From SABI01 sp028532915 (GTDB lineage Bacteria; Spirochaetota; Spirochaetia; Sphaerochaetales; Sphaerochaetaceae): a stretch of 64,000 nucleotides of DNA. The stretch covers positions 620,001 to 684,000 of the forward strand of contig OY781923.1 in assembly GCA_963677225.1 (NCBI GenBank), written 5' to 3'. Position numbers and translations under genes: made by a program. This document shows positions 15,560-25,132 of this stretch, one piece after another. The notes below the pieces were generated by a model. It worked only from the letters and a program-made list of their open reading frames with translations, was not told the origin of the DNA and did no database searches. Position 1 is the stretch's first letter. Every line of letters begins with the position of its first letter.

Positions 15560-18500
15560 GTGATATGTTCAACGATTTTGCAATAGATAAGATAGCACGT
15601 CAGGTACGGTTACTGAAGAATGTTCGTTACAGAGATATGCTGGAGATAGATAATCTTACGGCAACTGAAGAACCTGAGGGGACAGCTTATCCCTGTTTCA
15701 TCACCCCTGACACCAGCTCGAAAGAGATCAGAAAAGGAGAATTCTGGAGTGGTCGTGACCGGTATATGTGGATTCATTGCGAAACGGTGATTCCGGGGAA
15801 CTGGAAAGATAAAACCGTTGTAGGATTATTCGATCTTGGAAAGACCGGAGCCGGATACAACAGAGGCTTTGAATCTCTTCTCTTTCTGAACGGAGAGCCG
15901 TATCAGGGAGTCGATACTAACCATATGGAAGTCTTTCTAGACCCTTCATTGTGCGGAAAGAAGGTGAGTTTCGATTTTAGGTTGTGGAGCGGCCTTGAAG
16001 GCGGCGGGGCTCACAAAATCCAGTATCATCAGGTCAATACTGCAGCACTTACAACATTGGATCATTCGATTGATGCTTTGTATTATCTTCTTTCAAACAT
16101 CATTGAGAGCATCCGGATTCTGTCTGATAATGATTATACACGTCATGCCCTTCAGTATGTCCTCATAGAAACATACAAAATTGTCAATTTCAATGAACAT
16201 CTTGATTCTGAGGAATTTGCTCTCAGTGCTGAGAAAGCGCTTTTATACTGTGAGAAACAGCTGGAAATGCTGAAAAAGGAAAAGGATGTCACTGTAAGCT
16301 GCGTCGGTCACACCCACATCGACCTCGCCTGGCTGTGGAGATACAAACATACGAGAGAAAAAGCTCAGCGGTCATTCATGACAGTCCAGCGACTGATGGA
16401 AAAGTATCCTGAATACATTTTCATCCAGACTCAGGCACAATTGTATGAGTCCGTGAAAGAAGATTATCCGCAGCTTTACGAAATGATAAGAAAGAAAATT
16501 AAGGAGAACCGGTGGGAAGCTTCTGGCGGCATGTGGGTAGAAGCGGACTGTAATATACCTTCGGGAGAATCTCTCACTCGGCAGATCCTCTATGGCAAGC
16601 GCTATTTCAAAAACGAGTTCGGAGTCGAGAACACCTTCCTGTGGCTTCCTGATGTATTCGGGTACAGCTGGGCCCTTCCACAGATTCTGAAAAAGGCGGG
16701 AATCGACACATTTATTACAACCAAGATCAGCTGGAACGAGATCAACAGAATGCCGCATGATACATTCATCTGGAAAGGGATAGACGGAACTGAAGTTCTG
16801 ACTCACTTCATTACGACACCTGATGAGGCGGGGGTTCAGAAATTCTATACCTACAACGGTCATATTTACCCGAGAACTCTTCAGGGTATCTGGGACACTT
16901 ATCAGGACAAAGGGTTGAATCAGGAATTGCTGCTATCTTACGGCTACGGTGACGGCGGCGGTGGTGTCACTCGGGATATGCTCGAGAATATCAGGGCGAC
17001 CGGCAAGATTCCTTCTCTGCCGAAAGTCAGTACGACCACCGTCACTGATTATGTGAAAAGACTGCACGAGACTGTAGCGAAGCATAATGATAAAAGAAAC
17101 CTTCACCGCTGGAGCAAAGAACTCTATCTGGAATTTCACAGAGGAACCTACACTTCACAGGCAGATGTCAAGAAGATGAACAGAAAACTGGAACTGCTTT
17201 ACAGGGAAGCCGAACTGATGGAATCACTGAACTCACTGCAGAACGGGAAGTGGGACGCAGATGTCTGGAAGGCTCTGCAAAGGGGATGGAAACTGATTCT
17301 GAAAAACCAGTTCCATGACATCATTCCGGGTTCTTCCATCACAGAAGTGTATGAAGATACAGCGAAAGAGCATCAGACAGCTTACGAGATAGGATTGTCT
17401 GTTGTAGAAAACGCCCTGGACAAGATGGTTTCAGCATCCGGTGACAGTATAACTGTGACCAATACAACACCCTGGAAACGTTCCGGCTATGTATTGTGCA
17501 AATCAGATGTAGATACCTGTTATCTTGATGCCGATGGTAAAGACTATCTTAGCCAGAGTCTGTCTGACGGTAACGTTATGATTTATCTCCCTTCGATGGA
17601 AGCCATGAAGTCTCTTACATTGATGCGCAGGAGCAGAGGAGAGACGGTACAGCAGAGAGCATTCGAAGTAGAGAAAGGTAAGATCGAGACTCCATATTAC
17701 ACACTGCTTTTGAATGATGAAGGGCAGATTACCTCTCTGTTCGACAAACAAGCGCAAAGAGAGGTTCTCAGTGGTATAGGCAACGAGCTACAGATCTTTG
17801 AAGACAGGCCGAGAAACCATGATGCATGGGAAATAGAAGCATCAATCGATGACCGTAAAGAAATTGTTGATGATCTGCAATCGATTACTGTAAAAGAGAA
17901 CGGACAATTGTGCACAAAAATCGAGTTTGTTTGGAAGTATAGAGATTCAACCATCATGGAAACTCTAGTCCTTTATGCCCATCACAAGAGAATCGACTTT
18001 GTTTGTCATGTCGACTGGAAAGAGAGAAACAAGCTTCTCAAGGTTGCCTTCCCGGTGGATATTCATGCGTCCAACGCGCGATATGATATACAGTACGGAT
18101 CGCTCGAAAGATCTACCGGTAATTCGACAAGTTGGGAACAGGCCCAGTTCGAGGTTGTAGGGCATCAGTGGGCCGATGTGCAGGAAAAAGACTTCGGTGT
18201 CGCGCTGATGAACGATTCCAAATACGGATACGACATCAAAGATAGTGTGATGCGCCTGTCCCTTCTCAAAGGTGCAGAACACCCTGATGTTAAAGCCGAT
18301 CTGAAAGAACATGATTTCACCTATTCGCTGTTTGTCCACGATTCAGTGTGGTATGAAAGTGATCTCATCCCTCTGGCCTGGGATCTCAATTCACCGCTGA
18401 CAGCTATTGAAGGAACTATGGAACATCAGCTTCCACTTCACATGGAGAATTCTAGGATCGCTATTGATGCCATCAAGAAAAGTGAAGATGGAAATGATGT

Positions 18501-18690
18501 CATCATTCGTTTTCATGAGCTTCACGGGGGTCGCACCCGGGTGAAGATAGACTCCCGTATCGGAGATCTCAACTGGTGTGAAGTTGACCTGCTTGAACAG
18601 CCGGTCTCAGAACCCCAAAGGGGGACAACATTTGAAAAAGATGTGAAACCGTTCGAGATCGTTACATTGAAATTGAGTACAATATCATGA
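15556..18690 (+). CDS. GH38 alpha-mannosidase, 1044 residues
   Basis: This is the long bacterial form. An N-terminal beta-domain of about 240 residues precedes the catalytic domain, which begins at VGHTHIDLAWLW near residue 250. The nucleophile lies in WLPDVFGYSWALPQ near residue 365 and the zinc histidine in NQFHDIIPGSS near residue 585. It lacks a signal peptide. Two divergent GH38 enzymes side by side suggest different linkages of one substrate, or two successive cleavages. Genuine mannose specificity is inferred from family membership only. Confidence 0.92.
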   Translation: MSDMFNDFAIDKIARQVRLLKNVRYRDMLEIDNLTATEEPEGTAYPCFITPDTSSKEIRKGEFWSGRDRYMWIHCETVIPGNWKDKTVVGLFDLGKTGAGYNRGFESLLFLNGEPYQGVDTNHMEVFLDPSLCGKKVSFDFRLWSGLEGGGAHKIQYHQVNTAALTTLDHSIDALYYLLSNIIESIRILSDNDYTRHALQYVLIETYKIVNFNEHLDSEEFALSAEKALLYCEKQLEMLKKEKDVTVSCVGHTHIDLAWLWRYKHTREKAQRSFMTVQRLMEKYPEYIFIQTQAQLYESVKEDYPQLYEMIRKKIKENRWEASGGMWVEADCNIPSGESLTRQILYGKRYFKNEFGVENTFLWLPDVFGYSWALPQILKKAGIDTFITTKISWNEINRMPHDTFIWKGIDGTEVLTHFITTPDEAGVQKFYTYNGHIYPRTLQGIWDTYQDKGLNQELLLSYGYGDGGGGVTRDMLENIRATGKIPSLPKVSTTTVTDYVKRLHETVAKHNDKRNLHRWSKELYLEFHRGTYTSQADVKKMNRKLELLYREAELMESLNSLQNGKWDADVWKALQRGWKLILKNQFHDIIPGSSITEVYEDTAKEHQTAYEIGLSVVENALDKMVSASGDSITVTNTTPWKRSGYVLCKSDVDTCYLDADGKDYLSQSLSDGNVMIYLPSMEAMKSLTLMRRSRGETVQQRAFEVEKGKIETPYYTLLLNDEGQITSLFDKQAQREVLSGIGNELQIFEDRPRNHDAWEIEASIDDRKEIVDDLQSITVKENGQLCTKIEFVWKYRDSTIMETLVLYAHHKRIDFVCHVDWKERNKLLKVAFPVDIHASNARYDIQYGSLERSTGNSTSWEQAQFEVVGHQWADVQEKDFGVALMNDSKYGYDIKDSVMRLSLLKGAEHPDVKADLKEHDFTYSLFVHDSVWYESDLIPLAWDLNSPLTAIEGTMEHQLPLHMENSRIAIDAIKKSEDGNDVIIRFHELHGGRTRVKIDSRIGDLNWCEVDLLEQPVSEPQRGTTFEKDVKPFEIVTLKLSTIS

Positions 18691-19331
18691 AAGATAAAAC
18701 AAACATTCTGATAAATCAGCTGATTGACCGCTACGGAGAACTTGCTCCCATTCGAGATGATATTGAAACTGCAGCATCCATTCTCATTACAGCTGCCCGT
18801 AAGCAGAAGAAAATTCTTGTCTGCGGAAACGGAGGAAGCTGTGCGGATGCCGATCATATTGTGGGTGAACTGGCAAAATCGTTCATCCTTCCCCGTCCGC
18901 TGGAAGACTCTCTTCGGGCGGAACTTGAGCGGGTTGACCCTGAAAAAGGTCCTCTCATGGCGAAAAGCCTTCAGTCGGGAGTGAGTGCGATCAACCTCAA
19001 TTCCCATCAAGCTCTCAATTCAGCTTTCGCGAACGATGTGGACCCTGCTCTCAATTTTGCTCAGCAGGTTATCGTATACGGAGGACGAAGTGATGTTCTT
19101 TGGGCTTTGACTACTTCGGGGAATTCAAAAAATATTCTCAATGCGGCAGTTGCTGCAAAGGCAAAGGGGATGAAAATTGTGGGTTTCACAGGAAGCGGAG
19201 GCGGGCAGCTGAAATCTCTCTGTGATGTATGCATTTGCGTCCCCCGGGATGAAACCTACAAAGTTCAGGAACTTCATCTGCCCATTTACCACTCGATCTG
19301 TCTGGCTGTCGAACAGAATCTATGGGGGTAG
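18687..19331 (+). CDS. SIS-domain sugar isomerase, GmhA-like
   Basis: The 214-residue protein has the phosphosugar-binding motifs ILVCGNGGSCADADHIVGE and LTTSGNSKNILNAA, then GFTGSGGGQLKSLCD. This matches the GmhA (sedoheptulose-7-phosphate isomerase) branch of SIS proteins. It overlaps the second mannosidase gene as ATGA and closes the operon. With an HldE-like kinase and a HAD phosphatase in the first gene, the operon carries look-alikes of three heptose-pathway steps, which is unusual in a catabolic operon. Confidence 0.85.
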   Translation: MKDKTNILINQLIDRYGELAPIRDDIETAASILITAARKQKKILVCGNGGSCADADHIVGELAKSFILPRPLEDSLRAELERVDPEKGPLMAKSLQSGVSAINLNSHQALNSAFANDVDPALNFAQQVIVYGGRSDVLWALTTSGNSKNILNAAVAAKAKGMKIVGFTGSGGGQLKSLCDVCICVPRDETYKVQELHLPIYHSICLAVEQNLWG

Positions 19332-19594
19332 TAGGGATTTTCTTATGATAAGAATTGATTGATGTTAATCATGTCTTCTTTCATTACCGGACTCTTCTTC
19401 TGAATTTTTCTTTAATTTTTGAAATCAAGTGAAATCTTTCTCTCTGATATCTTCTGTTTAGAATTCTTTTTGGTGGAATTATGTCCATTTCCTGTGACAC
19501 AAAAATTGACTTTAAATGTTATTGCAGAAAAATTTGACGGATAGAAAATTCATTATTAATTTTTTTAAAAAATCATATGATGGAGGAAAATCTC

Positions 19595-20755
19595 ATGAAA
19601 CAAAACAAAGTGATGTACTGTGTGATCTTTGTCTTCATGGTGGTGACGGCACCACTTTTTGCAGACTATGATGGACTTTCAGTTTCAACCGAATATCCAT
19701 CATTGAACGTAAGTTCCAGCGATATGATCACATTCGATCTGAACGTGAAGAACTACAACCTCGCTCCGCAGAGGGTCAATCTCTCACTTACCGGACTTCC
19801 TTCAGGATGGGAGTACCAGTTCGTCGGAGGAGGAGGTCTGGTGAATGCAGTCTTCGCCGAACCTGATTCGACCAGTCGTGTACAGCTGTGGGTTATTCCG
19901 AAACGGAGTGAAAAAGAGGCTGTCTATGATTTTTCGGTTCATGCAACAGGAGATGACGGACATTCTTTCACACTTCCCCTGACTATAACCATGGGAAAGG
20001 AACTGCCTCAGCGGCTTGCTCTGGAAGCGGAACTTCCCGAGATCATCGGAGACCCCGACTCGGATTTCACTTTCAATGTGACTCTCAGAAACAACAGTGC
20101 GGCTGAAACACTTATCGACCTCTATGCCGATGTCCCTCAGGGGTTTTCCGCCTCATTCAAAGAGCAGTACGGATCGAAGAAGCTGAACACTCTGTCATTG
20201 GATGCAGGATCATCCGAAGTTGTCCAGGTGACAGTCTCTCCTTCATACGGAGTAACGGAAGGAACTTATCAGATAACAATTGCTGCCCGTTCTTCGAAAG
20301 CGGAAGCTCTGGTTCCCGTCACATTGAAGGTGCAGGGACAGGCGAAATTGAATCTTTCAGGACAGGGAGGCCTGCTCAGTGCGAGCGCTGTGGCGGGAAA
20401 AGAGAAGGTACTTGATCTGGAAATAGAGAATACGGGAAATGCGGAAGCGGAGAATATTGAACTATCCTCTTATACGCCGTCCAACTGGACAGTTTCATAT
20501 GAGCCTTCCGAGATATCATCCCTTAAAGCAGGCGAGACGGTCACGGTCAAAGCTGTGGTCACACCGTCGAGTGAAGCCCTCACGGGAGATTACAGTCTCA
20601 CTCTCAACGCAAAAAGCGATAATGCCGGCAGTGCTTCGGAGAAGTTCCGGGTAACAATCAGAACATCTTCACTATGGGGAGTGGTTTCTCTGGTTATCAT
20701 AGCAGCAGCAGCTGTCCTTCTCGTACTGGCTGTAAAGAAGTTCGGTAGACGGTAA
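19595..20755 (+). CDS. Exported NEW3-domain protein with C-terminal anchor
   Basis: The ATG at 19595 follows GGAGGAAAA; an in-frame ATG at 19577 is less likely. The 386-residue product has a signal peptide ending near PLFA. Two to three beta-sandwich repeats follow, each with the NEW3-like pattern of a turn, LPSGWEYQF or YTPSNWTVSYEP, and LKAGETVTVKAVVTPS. It ends with a membrane segment (VVSLVIIAAAAVLLVLAV) and a short basic tail. It thus sits outside the cell membrane. The two genes after it encode an ABC exporter, so it is probably a periplasmic partner of that system. Confidence 0.75.
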   Translation: MKQNKVMYCVIFVFMVVTAPLFADYDGLSVSTEYPSLNVSSSDMITFDLNVKNYNLAPQRVNLSLTGLPSGWEYQFVGGGGLVNAVFAEPDSTSRVQLWVIPKRSEKEAVYDFSVHATGDDGHSFTLPLTITMGKELPQRLALEAELPEIIGDPDSDFTFNVTLRNNSAAETLIDLYADVPQGFSASFKEQYGSKKLNTLSLDAGSSEVVQVTVSPSYGVTEGTYQITIAARSSKAEALVPVTLKVQGQAKLNLSGQGGLLSASAVAGKEKVLDLEIENTGNAEAENIELSSYTPSNWTVSYEPSEISSLKAGETVTVKAVVTPSSEALTGDYSLTLNAKSDNAGSASEKFRVTIRTSSLWGVVSLVIIAAAAVLLVLAVKKFGRR

Positions 20756-20768
20756 AGGGAGGCTTGCA

Positions 20769-21716
20769 ATGGGTAACGAAGTCGTATTGAACGTTTCCCA
20801 TCTGTCAAAACAGTACCGTAAGGGGATAAGAGCGGTAGATGATATTTCCTTTTCTCTATTGAAAGGAGAGATATTCGGTCTTCTCGGACCCAACGGCTCA
20901 GGAAAGACTACGACTATTCTCATGCTGCTCGGGCTTCTCGACAGCACGGAGGGAACGATAGATATTTTGAGTCATGATCCTTTCCGCTCTCCGTTGGAAG
21001 TGAAAAGACAGGTGGGCTATATGCCTGATACAATAGGATTCTACGAGTATATGACAGCATTCGAAAATCTCGACTACACTGCGAGATTCCTCGGTCTTGA
21101 TGCAAAGCAGCGTGAGAAACGCATCACAGACGCTCTTAAGAGGATGCGGCTGACCGACCGGATGCACGACAAAGTCAAAACATACTCGCACGGGATGAAA
21201 CGCAGATTGGGGCTGGCTGAACTTCTGGTCGGCGAGCCCAGGATCGCGATTCTTGATGAGCCGACTCAAGGTCTCGACCCCCGGTCGATAGATGAGTTTC
21301 TCTCTCTGATCGTCTCACTTCGCGACAGCGGGGGAATGACATTCCTTCTTTCCAGCCATCAGCTCGATGAGGTCCAATCCGTCTGTGACAGGGTAGGTCT
21401 CTTTTCGGAAGGTAAGCTGATAAGCATAGGATCGGTTGATGAACTCGGAAAAGAACATTTCGGAAAGGAAGTTCTCATCAAGCTGCACATCGAAGGAGAA
21501 AAAGATCTGAAACCTCTGTTTGAAAAGCAAAGTAGAGTCTCCAAAGTTGAACAACGCGAAGACGGGGAATATGTGATCACCGCCGAACAGGATATCCGTT
21601 CGGCTCTTGCTCAGCAGGTCTTCAGTGCAGGATGCAATCTTTCTTCTCTGGAAATGAAGGAACATTCGCTCAATGAGATCTACCAGAGAGCATACAGGGA
21701 GGTGAGCAATGAATAG
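20769..21716 (+). CDS. ABC exporter ATP-binding protein
   Basis: The 315-residue cytoplasmic ATPase has Walker A GPNGSGKTT near residue 40, a signature YSHGMKRRLGLA, Walker B IAILDEPTQGLDP and the switch histidine in SSHQLD. It resembles the NosF/CcmA/YbhF group that pairs with ABC-2 permeases. It overlaps the permease gene by eight bases. Export of an unknown substrate, or action on the NEW3 protein, is inferred. Confidence 0.9.
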   Translation: MGNEVVLNVSHLSKQYRKGIRAVDDISFSLLKGEIFGLLGPNGSGKTTTILMLLGLLDSTEGTIDILSHDPFRSPLEVKRQVGYMPDTIGFYEYMTAFENLDYTARFLGLDAKQREKRITDALKRMRLTDRMHDKVKTYSHGMKRRLGLAELLVGEPRIAILDEPTQGLDPRSIDEFLSLIVSLRDSGGMTFLLSSHQLDEVQSVCDRVGLFSEGKLISIGSVDELGKEHFGKEVLIKLHIEGEKDLKPLFEKQSRVSKVEQREDGEYVITAEQDIRSALAQQVFSAGCNLSSLEMKEHSLNEIYQRAYREVSNE

Positions 21717-22644
21717 ACGTGAAGGTTCCGCATTGACAGGTGTAAAGGTTGTATGGCTCAAAGAGATGCAGGATTATGCAGGGAACATCAGGATGATCGT
21801 CCTGATGGGACTGATCATCCTGACCGCAGGTGCCAGTATGTATGTAGCTGCTCAGACACTGCGGTCATACGTGGGAGAGGATTCGTTTATGCTGCTCAAC
21901 CTTTTTACGATCAGTCAGGGGCCTATCCCCTCCTTTCTCTCCTTTGTCTCCTTTTTAGTTCCTTTGACCGGAATCGCGCTCGGGTTCGATGCTGTCAATT
22001 GTGAGTACCAGAACAGGACACTGGGGAGGATCCTCTCGAAACCGATTTATCGGGATGCCTTGTTGTTCGGGAAGGTTCTCGGAGCGATCAGTTCGATGGC
22101 TGTGGTTCTTCTGGCACTGTGGCTTCTTGTCATAGGAAGTGCGATGCTGTTTCTGGGAGTTCCGCCATCAACAGAGCAGATTGCCCGAGCGTTTACATTT
22201 TATATCATCACAGTATTCTATGCCACGGTGTGGTACCTGACCGGAATGCTCTTTTCGATCGTATTCCGCCAGAGTGCCGTATCGGCTCTGGTTGCATTGG
22301 CTCTGTGGTTGTTCTTTATGATCTTCTGGCCGATGATCTCCCAGCTTCTATCGTACGGACTGGGACGCGACAGTTTCCATGCCGCACAACTTGAGGTGGT
22401 TTTGGGAAGAGTGTCGCCATATACACTCTTCAACGAATCGGCTGTGGCGATTCTGCACCCCTCAACACGGTCGCTTTCAGTGGTGCTGTTCAGTCAGCTC
22501 CAGGGAGCTGTGATGGGCAGCGCTCTGCCGTTCGCCCAGAGTCTTCTGCTGATCTGGCCTCATATCACGGCCTTTTTATCGATCATCATAATCCTGTTCG
22601 TTCTCAGTTATATTCTATTTCAGAGAAAGGAAGTGAGGATGTGA
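21709..22644 (+). CDS. ABC-2 type permease, NosY-like
   Basis: The 311-residue membrane protein has about six hydrophobic segments. The first is near residues 25-50, with a large external loop after it, and the segment with LGFDAVNCEYQNRTLGRILS matches the NosY/ABC-2 family signature. It forms the channel for the ATPase encoded just before it. Together with the NEW3 protein, the three genes make one transcription unit. Confidence 0.85.
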   Translation: MNRREGSALTGVKVVWLKEMQDYAGNIRMIVLMGLIILTAGASMYVAAQTLRSYVGEDSFMLLNLFTISQGPIPSFLSFVSFLVPLTGIALGFDAVNCEYQNRTLGRILSKPIYRDALLFGKVLGAISSMAVVLLALWLLVIGSAMLFLGVPPSTEQIARAFTFYIITVFYATVWYLTGMLFSIVFRQSAVSALVALALWLFFMIFWPMISQLLSYGLGRDSFHAAQLEVVLGRVSPYTLFNESAVAILHPSTRSLSVVLFSQLQGAVMGSALPFAQSLLLIWPHITAFLSIIIILFVLSYILFQRKEVRM

Positions 22645-22658
22645 TTCCATTTCGGTCT

Positions 22659-22684
22659 GCCCCGAAGGGTTTTTGCTTCGGGGC
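22659..22684 (+). terminator. Hairpin after the ABC exporter operon
   Basis: GCCCCGAAG (22659-22667) pairs perfectly with CTTCGGGGC (22676-22684) around an eight-base loop containing five T. No T-run follows the stem. Confidence 0.55.
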
Positions 22685-22821
22685 GGATCGTCGGTGAAAC
22701 CAAGCCTCACTGTCTCATTATTTGGACACTTTGACAAAAAATGACAAAATATATCCTCTCTGTTTTTTTCTCCTTGCTTCCGCTGTGAAAGTGTACTAAT
22801 CATAGAAGAGGAGGTGTTGTT

Positions 22822-23892
22822 GTGACCGATGGTGTGGCTCTTGTATATTGTGATGAACATTTTGATACGATGTGGGGAAAGACAGCTCATGGTCTGGTCC
22901 GGTTTACCAGACGCTATGATGTTGCCGGCGTGATAGACAGCAAACTTGCGGGAAAGGATGCAGGAGAATATCTCGACGGAAAGAAATCGGGTATTCTTAT
23001 CTACGACTGTATCGACTCGGCAGTCGAAGCTGCCGTAGAAGCCGGTAACCCGATAACCCACTTCGTCTTCGGTATCGCAACCGACGGAGGACGGCTCACT
23101 CAGAAAATGAGAGATGATATCCTTCATGCTCTTTCGCTCGGATTGAACGTCGATTGCGGTCTCCACTATTTCCTTTCTGAAGACCCCCAAATGGTCGAAG
23201 CTGCGAAAAAGCACAATGTCGTCATCCGTGATATCAGAAAGATCCCTCCGAGAAACGAGCTGCACAGTTACACCGGACGAATCAGGGAAGTGAGATCCTT
23301 CAGGATAGCACTGCTGGGAACCGATTCCTGTGTCGGAAAACGTACCACTGCATGGAAGCTTGCCGATGCTCTCAATGAAGCGGGAATCAGAACCGAGATG
23401 ATCGGAACGGGACAGACTTCCTGGCTTCAGGGAGCACGCTACGGGGTGAGAATGGACTCTCTGATCAACGATTTTGTTGCAGGGGAGATCGAACATGCGA
23501 TCCTTTCGGCCTGGGATGAACAGAGTCCCGACGTAATGATCATCGAAGGGCAGGGAAGTCTGATGAACCCCCTTTATCCGGGAGGGATGGAGATCCTCTC
23601 TGCAGGACAGCCTGATGCCATCGTCGTCCAGCATGCTCCGAAAAGAACCGAGTACGACGGGATTCCCGGAGCGAAGATACATCCTCTCGATACACAGCTT
23701 CAGGCAATACGTCTTCTTAGCGGAAAACCGGTGATAGCAGTAACGGTCAATCACGAGATGATCAGTCAGGATGATATCGCCATCGAGTGTGCGAAGATTG
23801 CTGAAAAGACACATCTGATCACACTCGATCCCCTTGTTGATGATCTGACTCCTCTGGTGGAGCTCATCAGAGAGAAGATGAAAGAGAGGTGA
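22822..23892 (+). CDS. dgcN: DgcN-like N-acetyltransferase, DUF1611 family
   Basis: The GTG start at 22822 follows GAGGAGGTG. The 356-residue protein belongs to the DUF1611 family and has a C-terminal P-loop-like motif LLGTDSCVGKRTTAWKLADAL and the acidic motif IIEGQGSL. DgcN proteins acetylate D-glutamate at nitrogen as the first step of D-glutamate use. The next gene encodes an enolase-superfamily racemase of the DgcA type, which strongly supports this reading. The enzyme is cytoplasmic. Confidence 0.82.
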   Translation: MTDGVALVYCDEHFDTMWGKTAHGLVRFTRRYDVAGVIDSKLAGKDAGEYLDGKKSGILIYDCIDSAVEAAVEAGNPITHFVFGIATDGGRLTQKMRDDILHALSLGLNVDCGLHYFLSEDPQMVEAAKKHNVVIRDIRKIPPRNELHSYTGRIREVRSFRIALLGTDSCVGKRTTAWKLADALNEAGIRTEMIGTGQTSWLQGARYGVRMDSLINDFVAGEIEHAILSAWDEQSPDVMIIEGQGSLMNPLYPGGMEILSAGQPDAIVVQHAPKRTEYDGIPGAKIHPLDTQLQAIRLLSGKPVIAVTVNHEMISQDDIAIECAKIAEKTHLITLDPLVDDLTPLVELIREKMKER

Positions 23893-23896
23893 TCTT

Positions 23897-24955
23897 ATGA
23901 AGATTACAGGATGCGACGTATGGCCGGTGCGCCTTACGCTTGAAGAACCCTTTGTCATTGCCTACAGTACCACAGACTCCGTGATAAACTATTTTCTCAG
24001 GATAGATACAGACGAAGGAATTTCCGGTTTCGGTTGCAGTGCCTTCGATGAGGAAGTCACGGGCGAGAATGAACATACGGTCTCGCGGGCCCTGCATGAT
24101 GTGGCTATCCCTATGCTTTTGGGAGAGGACCCTCTTTCTTATACCGACCTGATCTACAGAATACATGCGAAGATGCCGAAAGATCCCACAGCACTCGCTT
24201 CGGTCGATATGGCTCTCTACGACATACTGGGAAAGAAGGCCGATCTTCCTTTGTACAGGCTGCTTGGAGCGAAGAGGTCGAGGATGCTCAGCAGCATCAC
24301 TATCGGGATCAACAGTGTCGATGAAGTGGTAAAACGGGCGCTCTCATGGAAAAAAAGAGGCTACAAGGCTCTTAAGATCAAAGGCGGAGTCTCAATCGAT
24401 GAGGATGTGGAGAAGCTGTTCAAGATTCGCGAAAAGGTGGGACCTGAAATGCAGATTTACTTCGATGCGAATCAGGGATACAGCATAGAAGATGCCAAAC
24501 GGTGCATTTCAGCTCTTCATGAGATGGGAGGACAATTCATAGAACAGCCTTGTGCGAAGAAGAATCTCTCCGCATTCAGCATCCTCAGAAATCCTTCGTT
24601 ACCGGTGATGGCGGATGAATCGGTATTGGGTCCAGAAGATGTCTCGCGTCTTCACTCTTACGGTGGCGCCGATATGTACAACATCAAACTGGCGAAGACC
24701 GGCGGAATCAGCAGGGCCCTGCAGCTTGATGCCGTGGCAGCTTCCGTACACAGCCGCACGATGGTCGGATGCATGGATGAGGCGGGTCTCGGAATCGCGG
24801 CGGCACTGCATTTCGCACTATCGAGCCCCAACGTGCTCTATGGAGATCTGGACGGACATGTAGAATTCATCGATGATCCGAGTTACGAAGCCGTCAAAAT
24901 CGTAGATGGATATGTATACCCGCAGGATAAGCCGGGTCTGGGATTCTCGTTCTGA
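23897..24955 (+). CDS. dgcA: DgcA-like N-acetyl-D-glutamate racemase
   Basis: The 352-residue enzyme belongs to the muconate-lactonising/enolase superfamily. The base motif KIKGG (KxK) and the metal ligands in YFDANQGY, FIEQP and MADESV are visible, as is the second base lysine in NIKLAKTGG. Alone it would be called a dipeptide epimerase. Its position four bases after a DgcN homologue favours racemisation of N-acetyl-D-glutamate to the L form, from which L-glutamate is released by a deacetylase not seen here. Confidence 0.8.
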   Translation: MKITGCDVWPVRLTLEEPFVIAYSTTDSVINYFLRIDTDEGISGFGCSAFDEEVTGENEHTVSRALHDVAIPMLLGEDPLSYTDLIYRIHAKMPKDPTALASVDMALYDILGKKADLPLYRLLGAKRSRMLSSITIGINSVDEVVKRALSWKKRGYKALKIKGGVSIDEDVEKLFKIREKVGPEMQIYFDANQGYSIEDAKRCISALHEMGGQFIEQPCAKKNLSAFSILRNPSLPVMADESVLGPEDVSRLHSYGGADMYNIKLAKTGGISRALQLDAVAASVHSRTMVGCMDEAGLGIAAALHFALSSPNVLYGDLDGHVEFIDDPSYEAVKIVDGYVYPQDKPGLGFSF

Positions 24956-25021
24956 GAATCTGACATTCACCAATCAGCCTCAATCTATAACCTTAACAAT
25001 CAGGAATGGTGTATTATAAAA

Positions 25022-25061
25022 TTTGCTTTAATAATATAATTAAATATATATTTAAAGCAAA
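25022..25061. repeat. Perfect inverted repeat before the NhaC gene
   Basis: TTTGCTTTAA (25022-25031) and TTAAAGCAAA (25052-25061) are perfect 10-base arms around 20 AT-rich bases. It lies about 70-110 bases before the start codon at 25133. It could be an operator, a weak leader hairpin, or a terminator for minus-strand transcripts. Confidence 0.5.
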
Positions 25062-25132
25062 AAAATACTTTACCTGTAGGAGTGAGTATGCAATACTTGA
25101 CTATAGATGACTTATATATAAGGAGGTTATAT

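Noticed and set aside
22615..23958. 447-codon open frame antisense to the dgcN gene
   Set aside because: It mirrors a well-supported DUF1611 gene, has no recognisable motif or ribosome site, and its codon pattern fits a shadow frame.
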